Positions 22,596 to 32,543 of a DNA stretch of 64,000 nucleotides are shown here, piece by piece. The stretch spans positions 337,807 to 401,806 of the forward strand of contig QCMQ01000001.1 in assembly GCA_003213615.1 (NCBI GenBank), written 5' to 3'. Position numbers and translations under genes: made by a program. Each line of letters opens with the position of its first letter. Position 1 is the stretch's first letter. This stretch comes from Pelagibacteraceae bacterium AG-422-D23. Its GTDB lineage: Bacteria > Pseudomonadota > Alphaproteobacteria > Pelagibacterales > Pelagibacteraceae. The notes beneath the pieces were generated by a model that saw nothing but the letters and a program-made list of their open reading frames with translations, had not been told where the DNA came from and did not search any database.

Positions 22596-25500
22596 ACTTC
22601 CTGAAGAGAAGTCACTTCTAATTTTTTTGTTTTTAGCGATCTAATTGCCTCTAAACATGCTTGAGCAGTAGACATATTAGTACAATAAGGAACTTTATTT
22701 TTTAGTGTTGCTCTTCTTAAAGCTATTGCATCACTTAATCGATGTTCACTATTTCCACCTCCAGTATTTATTACTAAAGCGATTTTTTTAGAGTCCAAAA
22801 CATCTACTATGTGAGGCGAACCAGTGCTTACTTTATTTATAATTTTACATTTCATCCTATGCTTTCGAATATATTCTGCAGTTCCTTTAGTTGCGCATAA
22901 TGTAAACTTAAGTTTAAGAAGTTCTTTAGCTAAATCTATTCCTTCATCTTTGTGACTATCTTTGAGAGATATAAAAGCTAATCCTTGTTTTGGTAATGAG
23001 TTAGCTGCTGCGATTTGACTTTTGGCAAAAGCCATTCCAAAATTTTTATCAAATCCCATAACTTCTCCTGTCGACTTCATCTCAGGCCCTAACAATAAGT
23101 CACTGTTGGGAAATTTATTAAATGGAAATACAGCTTCTTTAACTGCGTACATACCTTTAGATTTATCTTTTAAATTAAACTTAGATAACTTTTCACCAGC
23201 CATTACTCTTGATGCAATTTTAGCTAGGGGCAATCCTTTTGCTTTTGAAACAAAAGGTACTGTTCGACTTGCTCTAGGATTTACTTCAATCACATAAATT
23301 TCATCTTTTTTAATTGCAAACTGTATATTCATGAAACCTTTAACTTTTAAAGCTATAGCTAATTTTTTTGTTTGATTTTCAATTTCTTTAAGAAGATATG
23401 GTTTAATTGATACAGGGGGTAGGCTACACGCCGAGTCTCCTGAGTGAATTCCAGCTTCTTCGATATGTTGCATAATACCTGCAACGTGAACCTGTTTTCC
23501 ATCTGATATAGCATCAACATCTACTTCCATTGCATGATTGATAAATTTATCAATCAAAATTGGATTTTCTTCTGCAGCTTTAAACGCTTCTTCAACAAAC
23601 TTTTTAAGCTGATTTTTTTCATGAACGATTTCCATTGCTCTTCCACCCAAAACATAAGATGGTCTCACCATTAATGGTAATCCTATTTTATCTGCAATTT
23701 TTATTGCCTGATTAAATGTCTTTGCAATCCCACTCTCTGCTTGTTTTAGTTTTAATTTATTTAATAAATTTCTAAATCGGTCTCTATCCTCTGCTAAATC
23801 AATAGAGGTATATTGGGTTCCTAAAATTGGAAGCTTGTTGTCGTGTAAAAATTTAGCAAGCTTAATCGGAGTTTGGCCACCAAACTGGGCTATTACACCT
23901 ATCAGATTTCCTTTTTCTTGCTCTTTTTTAATTATATTAAAGACGTATTCTTCTTTTAAAGGTTCAAAGTATAATCGATCACTCGTATCATAGTCTGTTG
24001 ATACTGTTTCAGGGTTACAATTAACCATGATAGTCTCAAAACCTGCGTCTTTTAACGAAAAACTTGCCTGACAACAGCAATAATCAAACTCAATTCCTTG
24101 ACCAATTCTATTTGGTCCACCTCCAAGAATAATTATTTTTTTCCTATTTGATGGATCAGCTTCACATTGAGAGTTAATTGAAAAATTTCTTTGATAAGTT
24201 GAGTACATATATGGGGTAAAAGATTTGAATTCAGCCGCACAAGTATCTACTTTTTTATAAACTGGAAGTATTTTAAGAGCTGATCTTTTTCTTCTAACAA
24301 CGTCTTCAGAAGTTTTAGTTAATTCCGAAAGTTTTTTATCTGAAAATCCTATTGATTTTATTCTATTAAATTCTGCAAAATCTCTAGGAAGTCCTTTAGT
24401 TTTTATCTGTATTTCACAATCAACTATCTCTTTAATTTGTTCTAAAAACCAAGGATCAATTTTGGATAAATTATATATTTTCTTTAAGTTTATTTTTTTT
24501 CTAATTGCTTCAGCAACTAGTAATATCTTATTTGGAATAGTTTCTTTAAGCTTCTTTTCAATTTGCTTTTTATTTAAATCAAAAATTCTATCTAAACCTG
24601 AAAAACCAGTTTCAAGAGATACCAAAGCCTTTTGTAAAGATTCTTTAAAGTTTCTTCCAATAGCCATTGCTTCACCTACTGATTTCATTGATGTCCCTAA
24701 AGTTGCAGGAGAAGTAGAAAATTTTTCAAATGTAAATCTTGGAATTTTAGTCACCACATAATCTATACTTGGTTCAAATGATGCAGGAGTAACTTTAGTT
24801 ATTTCATTTTTTAATTCATCCAGAGTATAACCAACTGCTAATTTTGCAGCTACTTTCGCAATTGGAAATCCAGTTGCTTTTGATGCAAGTGCTGATGATC
24901 TTGATACACGTGGATTCATTTCAATTACAACCATTCGACCGTTTTTAGGATTGATAGCAAACTGAACATTTGATCCTCCAGTTTCAACTCCAATTTTTCT
25001 TAAACATGCAATAGATGCATTTCTCATTACTTGGTATTCTTTATCTGTAAGTGTAAGAGCTGGTGCAATTGTTACTGAGTCACCCGTATGAATTCCCATT
25101 GGATCTATATTTTCAATCGAGCAAATGATGATACAGTTATCTTTCTTATCTCTTACCACCTCCATCTCAAATTCTTTCCACCCCTCTAAACATTCCTCTA
25201 CAAGAACTTGGCTAACAGGAGACTCGTGCAACCCATTTTTAACAATCTTAAAATAATCTTTTTTAGTTTTAGCTATTCCTCCACCAAGTCCACCAAGTGT
25301 GAAGGCAGGTCTTATGATTGCTGGTAATCCAATTTTTTTTAATACTTTTGATGCTTGATTATTGTTATTAACAATTTCAGATTTTGGTAAATCCAAACCA
25401 ATATCAATCATATTTTTTCTAAATTTCTTTCTGTCCTCAGCGTTAGAAATTGCTTTAGAGTTTGCTCCTATCAATTCAATTTTGTATTTTTTTAAAACTC

Positions 25501-25816
25501 CTTTTTTCTCAGCTTCCATTGCAAGGTTAAGTGCGGTTTGACCACCCATTGTCGGTAGAATTGCATCTGGTTTTTCTTTTTTGAGAATTTTTTCCAATAC
25601 ATCAAGTGTAATTGGCTCAATATAAGTTTTATCTGCAACATCTGGATCTGTCATAATTGTTGCAGGATTTGAGTTTATTAAAACTACTTTATAACCCTCA
25701 TCTTTAAGAGCTTTACATGCTTGTGTGCCTGAATAATCAAATTCACATGCTTGTCCTATAATTATTGGACCAGCTCCTACAACTAATATTTTTTTAATAT
25801 CTTTTCTTTTTGGCAT
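22592..25816 (-). CDS. carB: carbamoyl-phosphate synthase large subunit
   Basis: Makes carbamoyl phosphate from bicarbonate, ATP and CarA-derived ammonia for pyrimidines and arginine. 1074 residues, full length: two ATP-grasp halves (N-terminal [20 protein letters not shown]; second half [20 protein letters not shown]) and a C-terminal MGS-like allosteric domain ([26 protein letters not shown]). It overlaps carA by 23 bp. Cysteine and lysine content is normal and no domain is missing. Confidence 0.97.
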   Translation of the reverse strand: MPKRKDIKKILVVGAGPIIIGQACEFDYSGTQACKALKDEGYKVVLINSNPATIMTDPDVADKTYIEPITLDVLEKILKKEKPDAILPTMGGQTALNLAMEAEKKGVLKKYKIELIGANSKAISNAEDRKKFRKNMIDIGLDLPKSEIVNNNNQASKVLKKIGLPAIIRPAFTLGGLGGGIAKTKKDYFKIVKNGLHESPVSQVLVEECLEGWKEFEMEVVRDKKDNCIIICSIENIDPMGIHTGDSVTIAPALTLTDKEYQVMRNASIACLRKIGVETGGSNVQFAINPKNGRMVVIEMNPRVSRSSALASKATGFPIAKVAAKLAVGYTLDELKNEITKVTPASFEPSIDYVVTKIPRFTFEKFSTSPATLGTSMKSVGEAMAIGRNFKESLQKALVSLETGFSGLDRIFDLNKKQIEKKLKETIPNKILLVAEAIRKKINLKKIYNLSKIDPWFLEQIKEIVDCEIQIKTKGLPRDFAEFNRIKSIGFSDKKLSELTKTSEDVVRRKRSALKILPVYKKVDTCAAEFKSFTPYMYSTYQRNFSINSQCEADPSNRKKIIILGGGPNRIGQGIEFDYCCCQASFSLKDAGFETIMVNCNPETVSTDYDTSDRLYFEPLKEEYVFNIIKKEQEKGNLIGVIAQFGGQTPIKLAKFLHDNKLPILGTQYTSIDLAEDRDRFRNLLNKLKLKQAESGIAKTFNQAIKIADKIGLPLMVRPSYVLGGRAMEIVHEKNQLKKFVEEAFKAAEENPILIDKFINHAMEVDVDAISDGKQVHVAGIMQHIEEAGIHSGDSACSLPPVSIKPYLLKEIENQTKKLAIALKVKGFMNIQFAIKKDEIYVIEVNPRASRTVPFVSKAKGLPLAKIASRVMAGEKLSKFNLKDKSKGMYAVKEAVFPFNKFPNSDLLLGPEMKSTGEVMGFDKNFGMAFAKSQIAAANSLPKQGLAFISLKDSHKDEGIDLAKELLKLKFTLCATKGTAEYIRKHRMKCKIINKVSTGSPHIVDVLDSKKIALVINTGGGNSEHRLSDAIALRRATLKNKVPYCTNMSTAQACLEAIRSLKTKKLEVTSLQEV

Positions 25817-26990
25817 TTTTTTTCATGTTGTTAATAAATTCTTGAAACAAATAAACACTATCTTGAGGTCCTGGATTAGACTCTGGATGATATTGAACTG
25901 AAAAAACTGGTTTATTTTTTAGCTTGATACCTTCAATACTATTATCAAAAAGAGATTTATGAGTTACTTCAATTTTTTTTGGTAAAGTTTCTTCAACTAC
26001 TACAAATCCATGATTTTGACTGGTAATTTCAACTTTGTCATGAATTAAATTTTTAACAGGGTGATTTGCCCCTCTATGACCAAGTTTCATTTTTTTTGTT
26101 TTACCACCTAATGCTAATGCCAAAATCTGATGACCTAAACAAATACCAAATATAGGTAAATTATTTTTTATAAGTTCATTAATTATATCGATTGAATATT
26201 TTCCAGTTGCAGCCGGGTCTCCTGGTCCATTAGATAAAAAAATTCCATTTGGTTTCAAACCTAGTATTTTTTGTGCATTAGTTTTGCAAGAAACAACAGT
26301 AACCTTGCAGTTGAAGTCGGAGAAATATCTTAATATATTTTTTTTTATCCCATAATCAACCGCAACTATATGAAATAAATTTTTATTATTTTTTTTATAT
26401 CCTGTCTCTTTTTTCCAGGTTTGAAGACCTCTCCAAGTATAATTTTTCTTAGTTGAAACTACTTGTGCAAGATCTAAATTTTTTAATCCACTCCATTTAA
26501 TTGTGTTATTAGTTAGTTTACTAATATTAAACTTTCCATTTTTTGAATAAGATATTGTTCCCTTAGGTGCCCCGTTATCTCTTATAAAGTTTGTAAGGCT
26601 TCTGGTGTCTAAGCCAGTAATTCCAACAATTTTGTTTTTCTTTAGCCAAGCGTCTAAATGTAGAAAAGATCTATAGTTTGAGGGCGAGGTTATTTCCGAG
26701 TTAATTATTACTCCTTTTGCCCATATTTTATCAGACTCATGATCTTCTTTATTGGTCCCAACATTTCCTATATGAGGAAAGGTAAAGTTGATAATTTGAC
26801 CCGCATATGAAGGATCAGAAATGATTTCCTGATATCCTGTTAATGATGTATTAAAGCAAACTTCGCCTGTAGCCTCTCCTTGGTATCCAATTCCTATTCC
26901 TTTAAATACCTTTTTATTTTCAAGAACTAAAACGCCTGTATTGATTTGTGATTTTGTTTTTGAGTTAGTTTTTTTTGCTTTTTTCTTCAA
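25794..26990 (-). CDS. carA: carbamoyl-phosphate synthase small subunit (glutaminase)
   Basis: Class I glutamine amidotransferase subunit that hydrolyses glutamine and channels ammonia to CarB; 398 residues. N-terminal CPSase domain ([24 protein letters not shown]) and C-terminal GATase with the nucleophile Cys in FGICLGHQ and the His/Glu in [10 protein letters not shown]. About 18 Lys/Thr-rich residues precede the conserved start, so the true start may be internal (next start-like codons lie in the first 20 codons). The 126 bp upstream separate it from yqeY. Confidence 0.95.
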   Translation of the reverse strand: MKKKAKKTNSKTKSQINTGVLVLENKKVFKGIGIGYQGEATGEVCFNTSLTGYQEIISDPSYAGQIINFTFPHIGNVGTNKEDHESDKIWAKGVIINSEITSPSNYRSFLHLDAWLKKNKIVGITGLDTRSLTNFIRDNGAPKGTISYSKNGKFNISKLTNNTIKWSGLKNLDLAQVVSTKKNYTWRGLQTWKKETGYKKNNKNLFHIVAVDYGIKKNILRYFSDFNCKVTVVSCKTNAQKILGLKPNGIFLSNGPGDPAATGKYSIDIINELIKNNLPIFGICLGHQILALALGGKTKKMKLGHRGANHPVKNLIHDKVEITSQNHGFVVVEETLPKKIEVTHKSLFDNSIEGIKLKNKPVFSVQYHPESNPGPQDSVYLFQEFINNMKKNAKKKRY

Positions 26991-27023
26991 TTACAACTCA
27001 TGAGTTAAAGGTTAATACAATAA

Positions 27024-27052
27024 TTGCTTTATTATCGCAACAGAGATGTAAT
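27024..27052 (+). promoter_or_regulatory. candidate sigma-70 promoter for yqeY-dnaG
   Basis: TTGCTT at 27024-27029 and TGTAAT at 27047-27052 with a 17 bp spacer; transcription would start near 27059 and leave a leader of about 58 nt. The -10 matches consensus in five of six bases but the -35 is weak. In DNA this A/T-rich, such matches arise often by chance. The carA promoter should lie in the same 126 bp gap on the other strand. Confidence 0.28.
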
Positions 27053-27116
27053 ATAAAAATGTAAAAAAACAATTTTTCTTTTGAAGAATTTTTTCTTTAA
27101 AGTAGATTAAAAAATT

Positions 27117-27578
27117 ATGTCATTAAAACAGACTATCGAAAACGAATATAAAAATGCTCTAAAATCTAAAGATAAAAATAAAATATCAACCTATAGGTTA
27201 ATATTATCTTCTATTAAGGATTTGGATATTGTTAACAGATCAGGCCCCAATAAAAAGGAGACTGATGATGAGGATATTAAGAAACTTTTGAAAAAAATGG
27301 TTAAGCAGAGGGCCGAATCGATCGATATTTACAAAAAAAATAACAGAACAGATCTTTTAGAGGTTGAACAAAATGAATATGATATTTTAACAAGTTTCTT
27401 GCCAAAGCAGCTTAGTGAAGACGAGACTAAGAAAATTTGTGCAGATGTTATTTCGAAAATTGGAGCAAATTCATTAAAAGATATGGGAAAAGTTATGGGC
27501 GAACTTAAAAAAACTCATGCAGATGAAATTGATTTTTCTAAAGCAGGATCGATGATCAAAGAATTGTTGAACAAATAA
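27117..27578 (+). CDS. yqeY: GatB/YqeY domain protein
   Basis: 153 residues covering the YqeY fold, related to the tRNA-binding tail domain of GatB. It opens with the family pattern (IENEYKNALKSKDKNKISTYRLILSSIKD) and ends with the helical KDMGKVMGELKK tail domain. The exact function of free YqeY is unknown; a tRNA- or amidotransferase-associated role is inferred. The stop shares a base with the dnaG ATG (TAATG), and yqeY-dnaG-rpoD next to carAB is a common alphaproteobacterial order. Confidence 0.9.
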   Translation: MSLKQTIENEYKNALKSKDKNKISTYRLILSSIKDLDIVNRSGPNKKETDDEDIKKLLKKMVKQRAESIDIYKKNNRTDLLEVEQNEYDILTSFLPKQLSEDETKKICADVISKIGANSLKDMGKVMGELKKTHADEIDFSKAGSMIKELLNK

Positions 27579-29353
27579 TGAAATACCCAAAAGAGTATCT
27601 TGATGAAATTAAAAATAGGTTGAAAGTTTCAACGGTAGTATCAAAAAATGTTTCCTTAAAAAAAAGAGGTAAAGAGTTTGTTGGTCTATCGCCTTTTAAA
27701 AATGAAAAGACACCCTCATTTACTGTAAATGATGAAAAAGAATTTTATCATTGTTTTGCAACTTCAGAGCACGGTAATATTTTTGATTTTGTGATGAAAA
27801 CTCAAAATTTAAAATTTGGAGAGGCGGTTAAATATCTAGCTCAATTAGCAGGGATGCAGCCATATATGTTTTCAAAACAAGACGAAGAAAGAGAAAAAAA
27901 GTGGAATGAGTATAAATCCATTTTTAGTGATTATGTTGAATTTTATCACAATGAACTTTTAAAAAATGAAAATTATTCAATTGCTAGAGATTATTTAAAA
28001 AATAGATCACTAGGCAAAGATGAAGTAAAAAAATTTAAAATTGGATATATAGAGAAAAATCCAAATTTTTTTGAAAAATTAAAAAAAGATTATAATGAAC
28101 AAACTCTTTTAGAAACTGGTTTATTCTATTTAGACGAAAAAAAAAAAATTTATTTAGAAAGATTTAGAGGTCGATTAATATTTCCAATCAATAATATTTC
28201 AGGTCAACCAATTGCTTTAGGAGGGAGAATTATAGAAAATTTAGATTACTTAGCTAAATATATAAATTCACCTGAAACAAATTTTTTTAAAAAGGGATCA
28301 AATTTATATAATTTAGATTTAGCAAGAAAGCTTTCTAATAAGATCGATCATATTTATCTGGTTGAAGGATACATGGATGTAGTAGGTCTAAGTAAAAATG
28401 GAATAGATAATGCAGTAGCAAATCTTGGAACCTCTCTAACTGATAAACAAATTTTAACCTTAAACCAATTTTTTGATGATATCATAATTTGTTTTGATGG
28501 TGATGAAAGTGGATATAAAGCTGCTGTTAGAGCTGCCGAAAATTCAATCAAAGAACTAAAACCAGAAAAACAAATTTCATTTTTATTTCTACCAGATAAA
28601 GAAGATCCAGATAGCTATGTGAATAAAAATGGTAAAGTTAATTTTATAGATTTTACAAAGCAGAGTAAATTATCAATTCATCAATTTATTTTTAGTCATT
28701 ATAAAAAACAAACTAAAAATAATCCTTCATCGATGGCTACTTTTGAAAAAAAACTTAGAGTAATTGCAAATACAATTAAAGATGATTTTATAAAAAAATA
28801 TGTTTTAGAATATTTTTTAGAAAAAATTGCTGAGTTAACGCCACATTCAAATCAAAATAAAAAAAGAATTTATTCTAAAAAAATAAAATCTTTAGAAAGC
28901 ACAAAGAAACACTTTAAAGAAAGCCAGGCTTTAACGGGAGTTGAGCTTAAAGAATTTTCTTTATTATACTTAGTTTTAAATAATTTGAATTTATTGCAAG
29001 CAAATGTTCATTTAATTGAAAATATTAAATTATTTACTGAGTTTAATAAAAAAATATTTTCAATGATAATTGAAAAATTAAAATCAGGTGCACAAATTAC
29101 TGTTCAAGATCTAAATATAGATCTTCAATTAATTGAAAAAATAAACAAATTTGCTCCAATCAAACACATCCTAAAAAATCAATCTGGCGATGATCAAAAA
29201 ATAATAGAATTATTAGAGGATATCTCTAGAGACTTAATGAATTACGATCTTGAGTTTAGAATCCAAGAACTAGAATCGAAGTTTTCAGTAGATATGAGCG
29301 AGAGTACTTTTAATGAGCTAAAAGAGCTCAAAAAAAAGCAGAATCTCAATTAA
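27578..29353 (+). CDS. dnaG: DNA primase with degenerate zinc site
   Basis: Synthesises RNA primers at the replication fork; 591 residues. N-terminal CHC2-type domain about 1-95, catalytic TOPRIM core with EGYMDV and FDGDESG (about 265-315), and a poorly conserved Lys-rich C-terminal DnaB-contact region. In the zinc domain only Cys59 of the four usual ligands remains; the C-P-F-H pair reads S38-P-F-K41 and the second CxxC cysteine is Thr62. The domain is otherwise well conserved (EKTPSFTV, FYHCF), so it is not random decay. Lies between yqeY and rpoD. Confidence 0.95.
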   Translation: MKYPKEYLDEIKNRLKVSTVVSKNVSLKKRGKEFVGLSPFKNEKTPSFTVNDEKEFYHCFATSEHGNIFDFVMKTQNLKFGEAVKYLAQLAGMQPYMFSKQDEEREKKWNEYKSIFSDYVEFYHNELLKNENYSIARDYLKNRSLGKDEVKKFKIGYIEKNPNFFEKLKKDYNEQTLLETGLFYLDEKKKIYLERFRGRLIFPINNISGQPIALGGRIIENLDYLAKYINSPETNFFKKGSNLYNLDLARKLSNKIDHIYLVEGYMDVVGLSKNGIDNAVANLGTSLTDKQILTLNQFFDDIIICFDGDESGYKAAVRAAENSIKELKPEKQISFLFLPDKEDPDSYVNKNGKVNFIDFTKQSKLSIHQFIFSHYKKQTKNNPSSMATFEKKLRVIANTIKDDFIKKYVLEYFLEKIAELTPHSNQNKKRIYSKKIKSLESTKKHFKESQALTGVELKEFSLLYLVLNNLNLLQANVHLIENIKLFTEFNKKIFSMIIEKLKSGAQITVQDLNIDLQLIEKINKFAPIKHILKNQSGDDQKIIELLEDISRDLMNYDLEFRIQELESKFSVDMSESTFNELKELKKKQNLN

Positions 29354-29380
29354 ACTGACTAAATTAGTAATAGATTTTTA

Positions 29381-29391
29381 TATAATTGACA
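29381..29391 (+). promoter_or_regulatory. candidate promoter elements before rpoD
   Basis: The 67 bp dnaG-rpoD gap contains a perfect TATAAT (29381-29386) running directly into a perfect TTGACA (29386-29391). TATAAT has no convincing -35 at 16-18 bp, and TTGACA has no good -10 at 16-18 bp, so which one acts is unclear. They may mark an rpoD promoter separate from the dnaG message. Confidence 0.3.
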
Positions 29392-29420
29392 TTATATAAG
29401 TCTTCTAAACTCAAATTATC

Positions 29421-31241
29421 GTGGAAAGAATTATTACAAAATCATTCGCTAGACTTATGGGTCGAGGTACCCATAGAGGCTTTATAACTTATGAAGAATT
29501 AAATAAATCTCTAGGAAAGAGAAATTTATCTGACCAAAACCTAGCACAAGCTTTTATTCATATATTAGATGAAAGCATAGCTTTAGTAGAAAAAAAATCA
29601 GATTTCAAAGTTTTAAGGAAAAAAGAAAATTCTAATAAAGAAGAAGGCAAGACAATTGAAAAAAGTGATGATCCTATAAGAATGTATTTGCGTGAGATGG
29701 GTGGTGTCGAACTTTTATCAAGAGAAGGTGAAATAGCAATTGCAAAAAGAATTGAGGCTGGGAAGGATGTAATGTTGATTGCACTTTCTCAGAGTCCAAT
29801 TACAGCAAAACAATTTTTTGAATGGAATGAAAAATTACAAAAAGATGAAATATTAGTTAGAGAAATAATTGATATAGATACGAATTATATGGAAGATGAG
29901 TCAACTGGTCCAAGTGCAAAACAAAAAAATTCAGGTGAAGCTGAAAAAGATGAAAATTCTTCTGATGATGATGATTTTAATCCTACATTGGCTGCAATGG
30001 AAACAGAAATTAAGCCTAAGGTATTAAAAACTATAAGTGTACTAACCAAAGAATATAACAAACTTATGAAATACCAAAGAGAAAAACTTGAATATGTTTT
30101 AAGTTCAAAAAGTTTTTCATCAGCAAAAGAAAAAGGGTATGAAAAAATAGTTGGAGGTATACTTGAAAATATAAAGTCATTACAACTTTCACCGTCAGTT
30201 TTAGAGGAGCTTGTTCAAAAGCACTATGTAGAAAATAAAAAAATTATTTCTCTTGAAGGCAATCTACTTAGACTTGCGATGGATCATAATATACCTAGAA
30301 ATGAATTTATAAAATTCTACGTTGGAAATGAAATTAATCCAAATTTAAAGAAATTTTTGGATACTAATAGTGTTTGGAAACAATTTTTTTCAAAAAATAA
30401 AGAGGAATTTAAAAATATCAGGGAGAGATTGGTTGAAATAAGCTATAAGCTTGGAATCTCTGTAACTGATTTTAAAAAATTAGTCAGTAGAGTTCAAAAA
30501 GGTGAAAAAGAATCAAGAATAGCAAAAAAAGAAATGGTCGAAGCTAATTTGAGATTAGTTATTTCAATTGCTAAAAAATATACAAATAGAGGACTTCAAT
30601 TTTTAGATTTAATCCAAGAGGGGAATATTGGCTTAATGAAAGCTGTAGATAAATTTGAATATAGAAGAGGATACAAATTTTCCACTTATGCAACTTGGTG
30701 GATTAGACAAGCAATAACAAGATCAATTGCCGATCAAGCTAGAACAATTAGAATTCCTGTTCATATGATTGAAACAATTAATAAAATTGTAAGAACTCAA
30801 AGGTTAATTTTAAGTGAATTTGGAAGAGAGGCAACACCAGAAGAATTAGCTCAAAAGCTCAGAATGCCTTTGGATAAAGTTAGAAAAGTGCTAAAAATTT
30901 CTAAGGAACCTGTTTCATTAGAAAAACCAGTAGGAGATGAAGAAGATAGTAGTTTAGGAGATTTTATAGAGGACACAAAAGCCTTAGCACCACTAGAGCA
31001 AGCGATCAAATCTAATCTTGGTGAAGCAACAACTAAAATATTATCAACACTTACTCCTAGGGAAGAGAGAGTCTTGAGAATGAGATTTGGTGTAGGTATG
31101 AATACAGACCATACTTTGGAAGAAGTTGGATTGCAATTTTCAGTTACAAGAGAAAGAATTAGACAAATCGAAGCTAAAGCTCTTAGAAAATTAAAACACC
31201 CTAGCAGATCTAAACAGTTAAAAAGTTTCCTAGAAAGTTAA
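29421..31241 (+). CDS. rpoD: primary sigma factor (sigma-70)
   Basis: Housekeeping sigma factor, 606 residues. Region 1.1-like N-terminus, region 1.2 ([22 protein letters not shown]), a non-conserved acidic insert (~residues 155-200, with a Ser/Asp run), region 2 ([40 protein letters not shown]), region 3, and region 4.2 helix-turn-helix ([26 protein letters not shown]). GTG start at 29421; an in-frame ATG at codon 13 is a weaker alternative because the N-terminal helix before it is conserved. A tRNA begins 4 nt after the stop. Confidence 0.96.
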   Translation: MERIITKSFARLMGRGTHRGFITYEELNKSLGKRNLSDQNLAQAFIHILDESIALVEKKSDFKVLRKKENSNKEEGKTIEKSDDPIRMYLREMGGVELLSREGEIAIAKRIEAGKDVMLIALSQSPITAKQFFEWNEKLQKDEILVREIIDIDTNYMEDESTGPSAKQKNSGEAEKDENSSDDDDFNPTLAAMETEIKPKVLKTISVLTKEYNKLMKYQREKLEYVLSSKSFSSAKEKGYEKIVGGILENIKSLQLSPSVLEELVQKHYVENKKIISLEGNLLRLAMDHNIPRNEFIKFYVGNEINPNLKKFLDTNSVWKQFFSKNKEEFKNIRERLVEISYKLGISVTDFKKLVSRVQKGEKESRIAKKEMVEANLRLVISIAKKYTNRGLQFLDLIQEGNIGLMKAVDKFEYRRGYKFSTYATWWIRQAITRSIADQARTIRIPVHMIETINKIVRTQRLILSEFGREATPEELAQKLRMPLDKVRKVLKISKEPVSLEKPVGDEEDSSLGDFIEDTKALAPLEQAIKSNLGEATTKILSTLTPREERVLRMRFGVGMNTDHTLEEVGLQFSVTRERIRQIEAKALRKLKHPSRSKQLKSFLES

Positions 31242-31245
31242 TACT

Positions 31246-31320
31246 GGGCCGTTAGCTCAATAGTAGAGTACTGCATTGACATTGCAGGGGTAGTTGGAGC
31301 GTAACCAACACGGCCCACCA
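31246..31320 (+). tRNA. tRNA-Val (GAC), atypical T loop, CCA encoded
   Basis: Folds as a cloverleaf: 7-bp acceptor GGGCCGT/ACGGCCC, D stem GCTC/GAGT, anticodon stem CTGCA/TGCAG with loop TTGACAT (anticodon GAC, Val), T stem GTTGG/CCAAC, then A and CCA. All stems pair. The T loop is AGCGTAA instead of the usual TTCRANN, and the D loop (AATAGTA) has a single G where G18-G19 is expected. It starts 4 nt after the rpoD stop, so it is probably cut from the rpoD message. Confidence 0.85.
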
Positions 31321-31330
31321 TAGTCAATAT

Positions 31331-31732
31331 TTAAATAATTTTATTTGATATTTTTATGTAAATTAATGGAAGCAATAAAATACTTAAAATATGAAATAAA
31401 AGCCAAACAATAAAAATTATTATACCACTTAAACCCCCATAATCCTCAATAAAATTAGCTATATAAAATTTGTTTATCAAAAAGATAAGTTTAAAAAATA
31501 AATAAATTAAACAAAAATCATAAATTGTTTTAATAGGAAATAGAATTTTTAAATATATTTTTTTTTTAAAGTGTAAAAATGAATTTATTATTGAAAATGA
31601 TAAAATATAAATAACAATTAATATGAATAAAATATCTTCAATAGCCAATAATAGACAAAAATCGATAAAATGTTTGAGCCAAATATTACTTATTAGATTT
31701 AACTCATAATCGAAATTAATCAAATTTATCAT
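31331..31732 (-). CDS. hypothetical integral membrane protein
   Basis: 133 residues, extremely rich in Ile, Leu and Phe, with about four predicted helices (roughly 18-50, 60-88 and 100-130, the first probably double). No family or motif recognised. It lies alone between two tRNA genes, convergent with tRNA-Val (10 bp gap). In a 30% GC genome a membrane-like ORF can arise by chance, but 133 uninterrupted codons starting with ATG in otherwise filled sequence favour a real gene. Confidence 0.5.
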   Translation of the reverse strand: MINLINFDYELNLISNIWLKHFIDFCLLLAIEDILFILIVIYILSFSIINSFLHFKKKIYLKILFPIKTIYDFCLIYLFFKLIFLINKFYIANFIEDYGGLSGIIIFIVWLLFHILSILLLPLIYIKISNKII

Positions 31733-31855
31733 TATAAATTTAATATTAATTTTTTAGTTCGCTTTTTTATTTGTTTTTAAATTTATTTCAATTTTATATA
31801 TTATTAGAAACTTGAAAGAATTATAAAAGTGAAGTAAAACTAGCAGAATTATTAA

Positions 31856-31932
31856 GGGCCTGTAGCTCAGTTGGTTAGAGCAGTACACTCATAATGTATT
31901 GGTCCCAGGTTCGAGTCCTGGCGGGCCCACCA
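31856..31932 (+). tRNA. tRNA with CAT anticodon, probably tRNA-Ile2
   Basis: Canonical cloverleaf: acceptor GGGCCTG/CGGGCCC, D arm GCTC-AGTTGGTTA-GAGC, anticodon stem GTACA/TGTAT with loop CTCATAA (anticodon CAT), T arm CCAGG-TTCGAGT-CCTGG, CCA encoded. G1 pairs with C72, so it is not initiator tRNA. C4-G69 and C5-G68 pairs and the TTGGTC variable region resemble the lysidine-modified Ile2 tRNA; elongator Met is the alternative. Its 3' end is 4 bp from the convergent mlaC stop. Confidence 0.88.
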
Positions 31933-31936
31933 ATTG

Positions 31937-32521
31937 TTAATTAGTTGAAAATTCCTCTAATACTATAAATAATGCATTTATATTACCATCATTGGAGTTT
32001 AAGATTGATGCAAATTCTTCTTTTTGTGTTCTTGCCAAGCTCAGTCCCTCAATAATTAAATCTCGTATTAAAGGATTGTCGGGGTTTTTTGTATAAATTC
32101 TCCAATCTATTTTTATCTCAGGTCTTTCAGATGTACTTATCAGCAAACTGTTAACAATTGTGTAATTTTCATTAATTTTATTTTTTCCATATACTTCAAT
32201 CTTAGGATTGGTGTATTCAGACAATCTACTTGAAAAACTTTTTAAAAAATAATTCTCAAATAGTTCAAGGTACCTTTTTTTTTGGCTAATATTTAAATTT
32301 TTTCTTGCTTGACCTAAAGAATAGAAACCCACACCTTTAATGTCAACAGTGTCTTTGGCAATAGATTTTAATTCTAATATTTTTTGTTCTTTTGATATAG
32401 ATTTTGATAAAATTTGAGAAGCTCTGTTAACAGTAGATTGAACAAAGATATCAGGTTCTATTGAATAGACAGAGTTATGATTTAAACCTAAAATAAAAAA
32501 AAGAATTAAAAATTTTTTCAT
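31937..32521 (-). CDS. mlaC: MlaC-type phospholipid-binding ABC transport protein
   Basis: 194-residue periplasmic shuttle (Tol_Tol_Ttg2 / MlaC family) carrying phospholipids between outer and inner membrane. Signal peptide about 1-20. The family core is visible: ILELKSIAKDTVDIKGVGFYSLGQ, LFENYFLKSFSSRLSEY and DWRIYTKNPDNPLIRDLIIEGLSL. It follows mlaA by 22 bp on the same strand; the MlaFED permease genes are not in this window. Confidence 0.88.
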   Translation of the reverse strand: MKKFLILFFILGLNHNSVYSIEPDIFVQSTVNRASQILSKSISKEQKILELKSIAKDTVDIKGVGFYSLGQARKNLNISQKKRYLELFENYFLKSFSSRLSEYTNPKIEVYGKNKINENYTIVNSLLISTSERPEIKIDWRIYTKNPDNPLIRDLIIEGLSLARTQKEEFASILNSNDGNINALFIVLEEFSTN

Positions 32522-32543
32522 ATTTATTCATTTATTATGTAAT

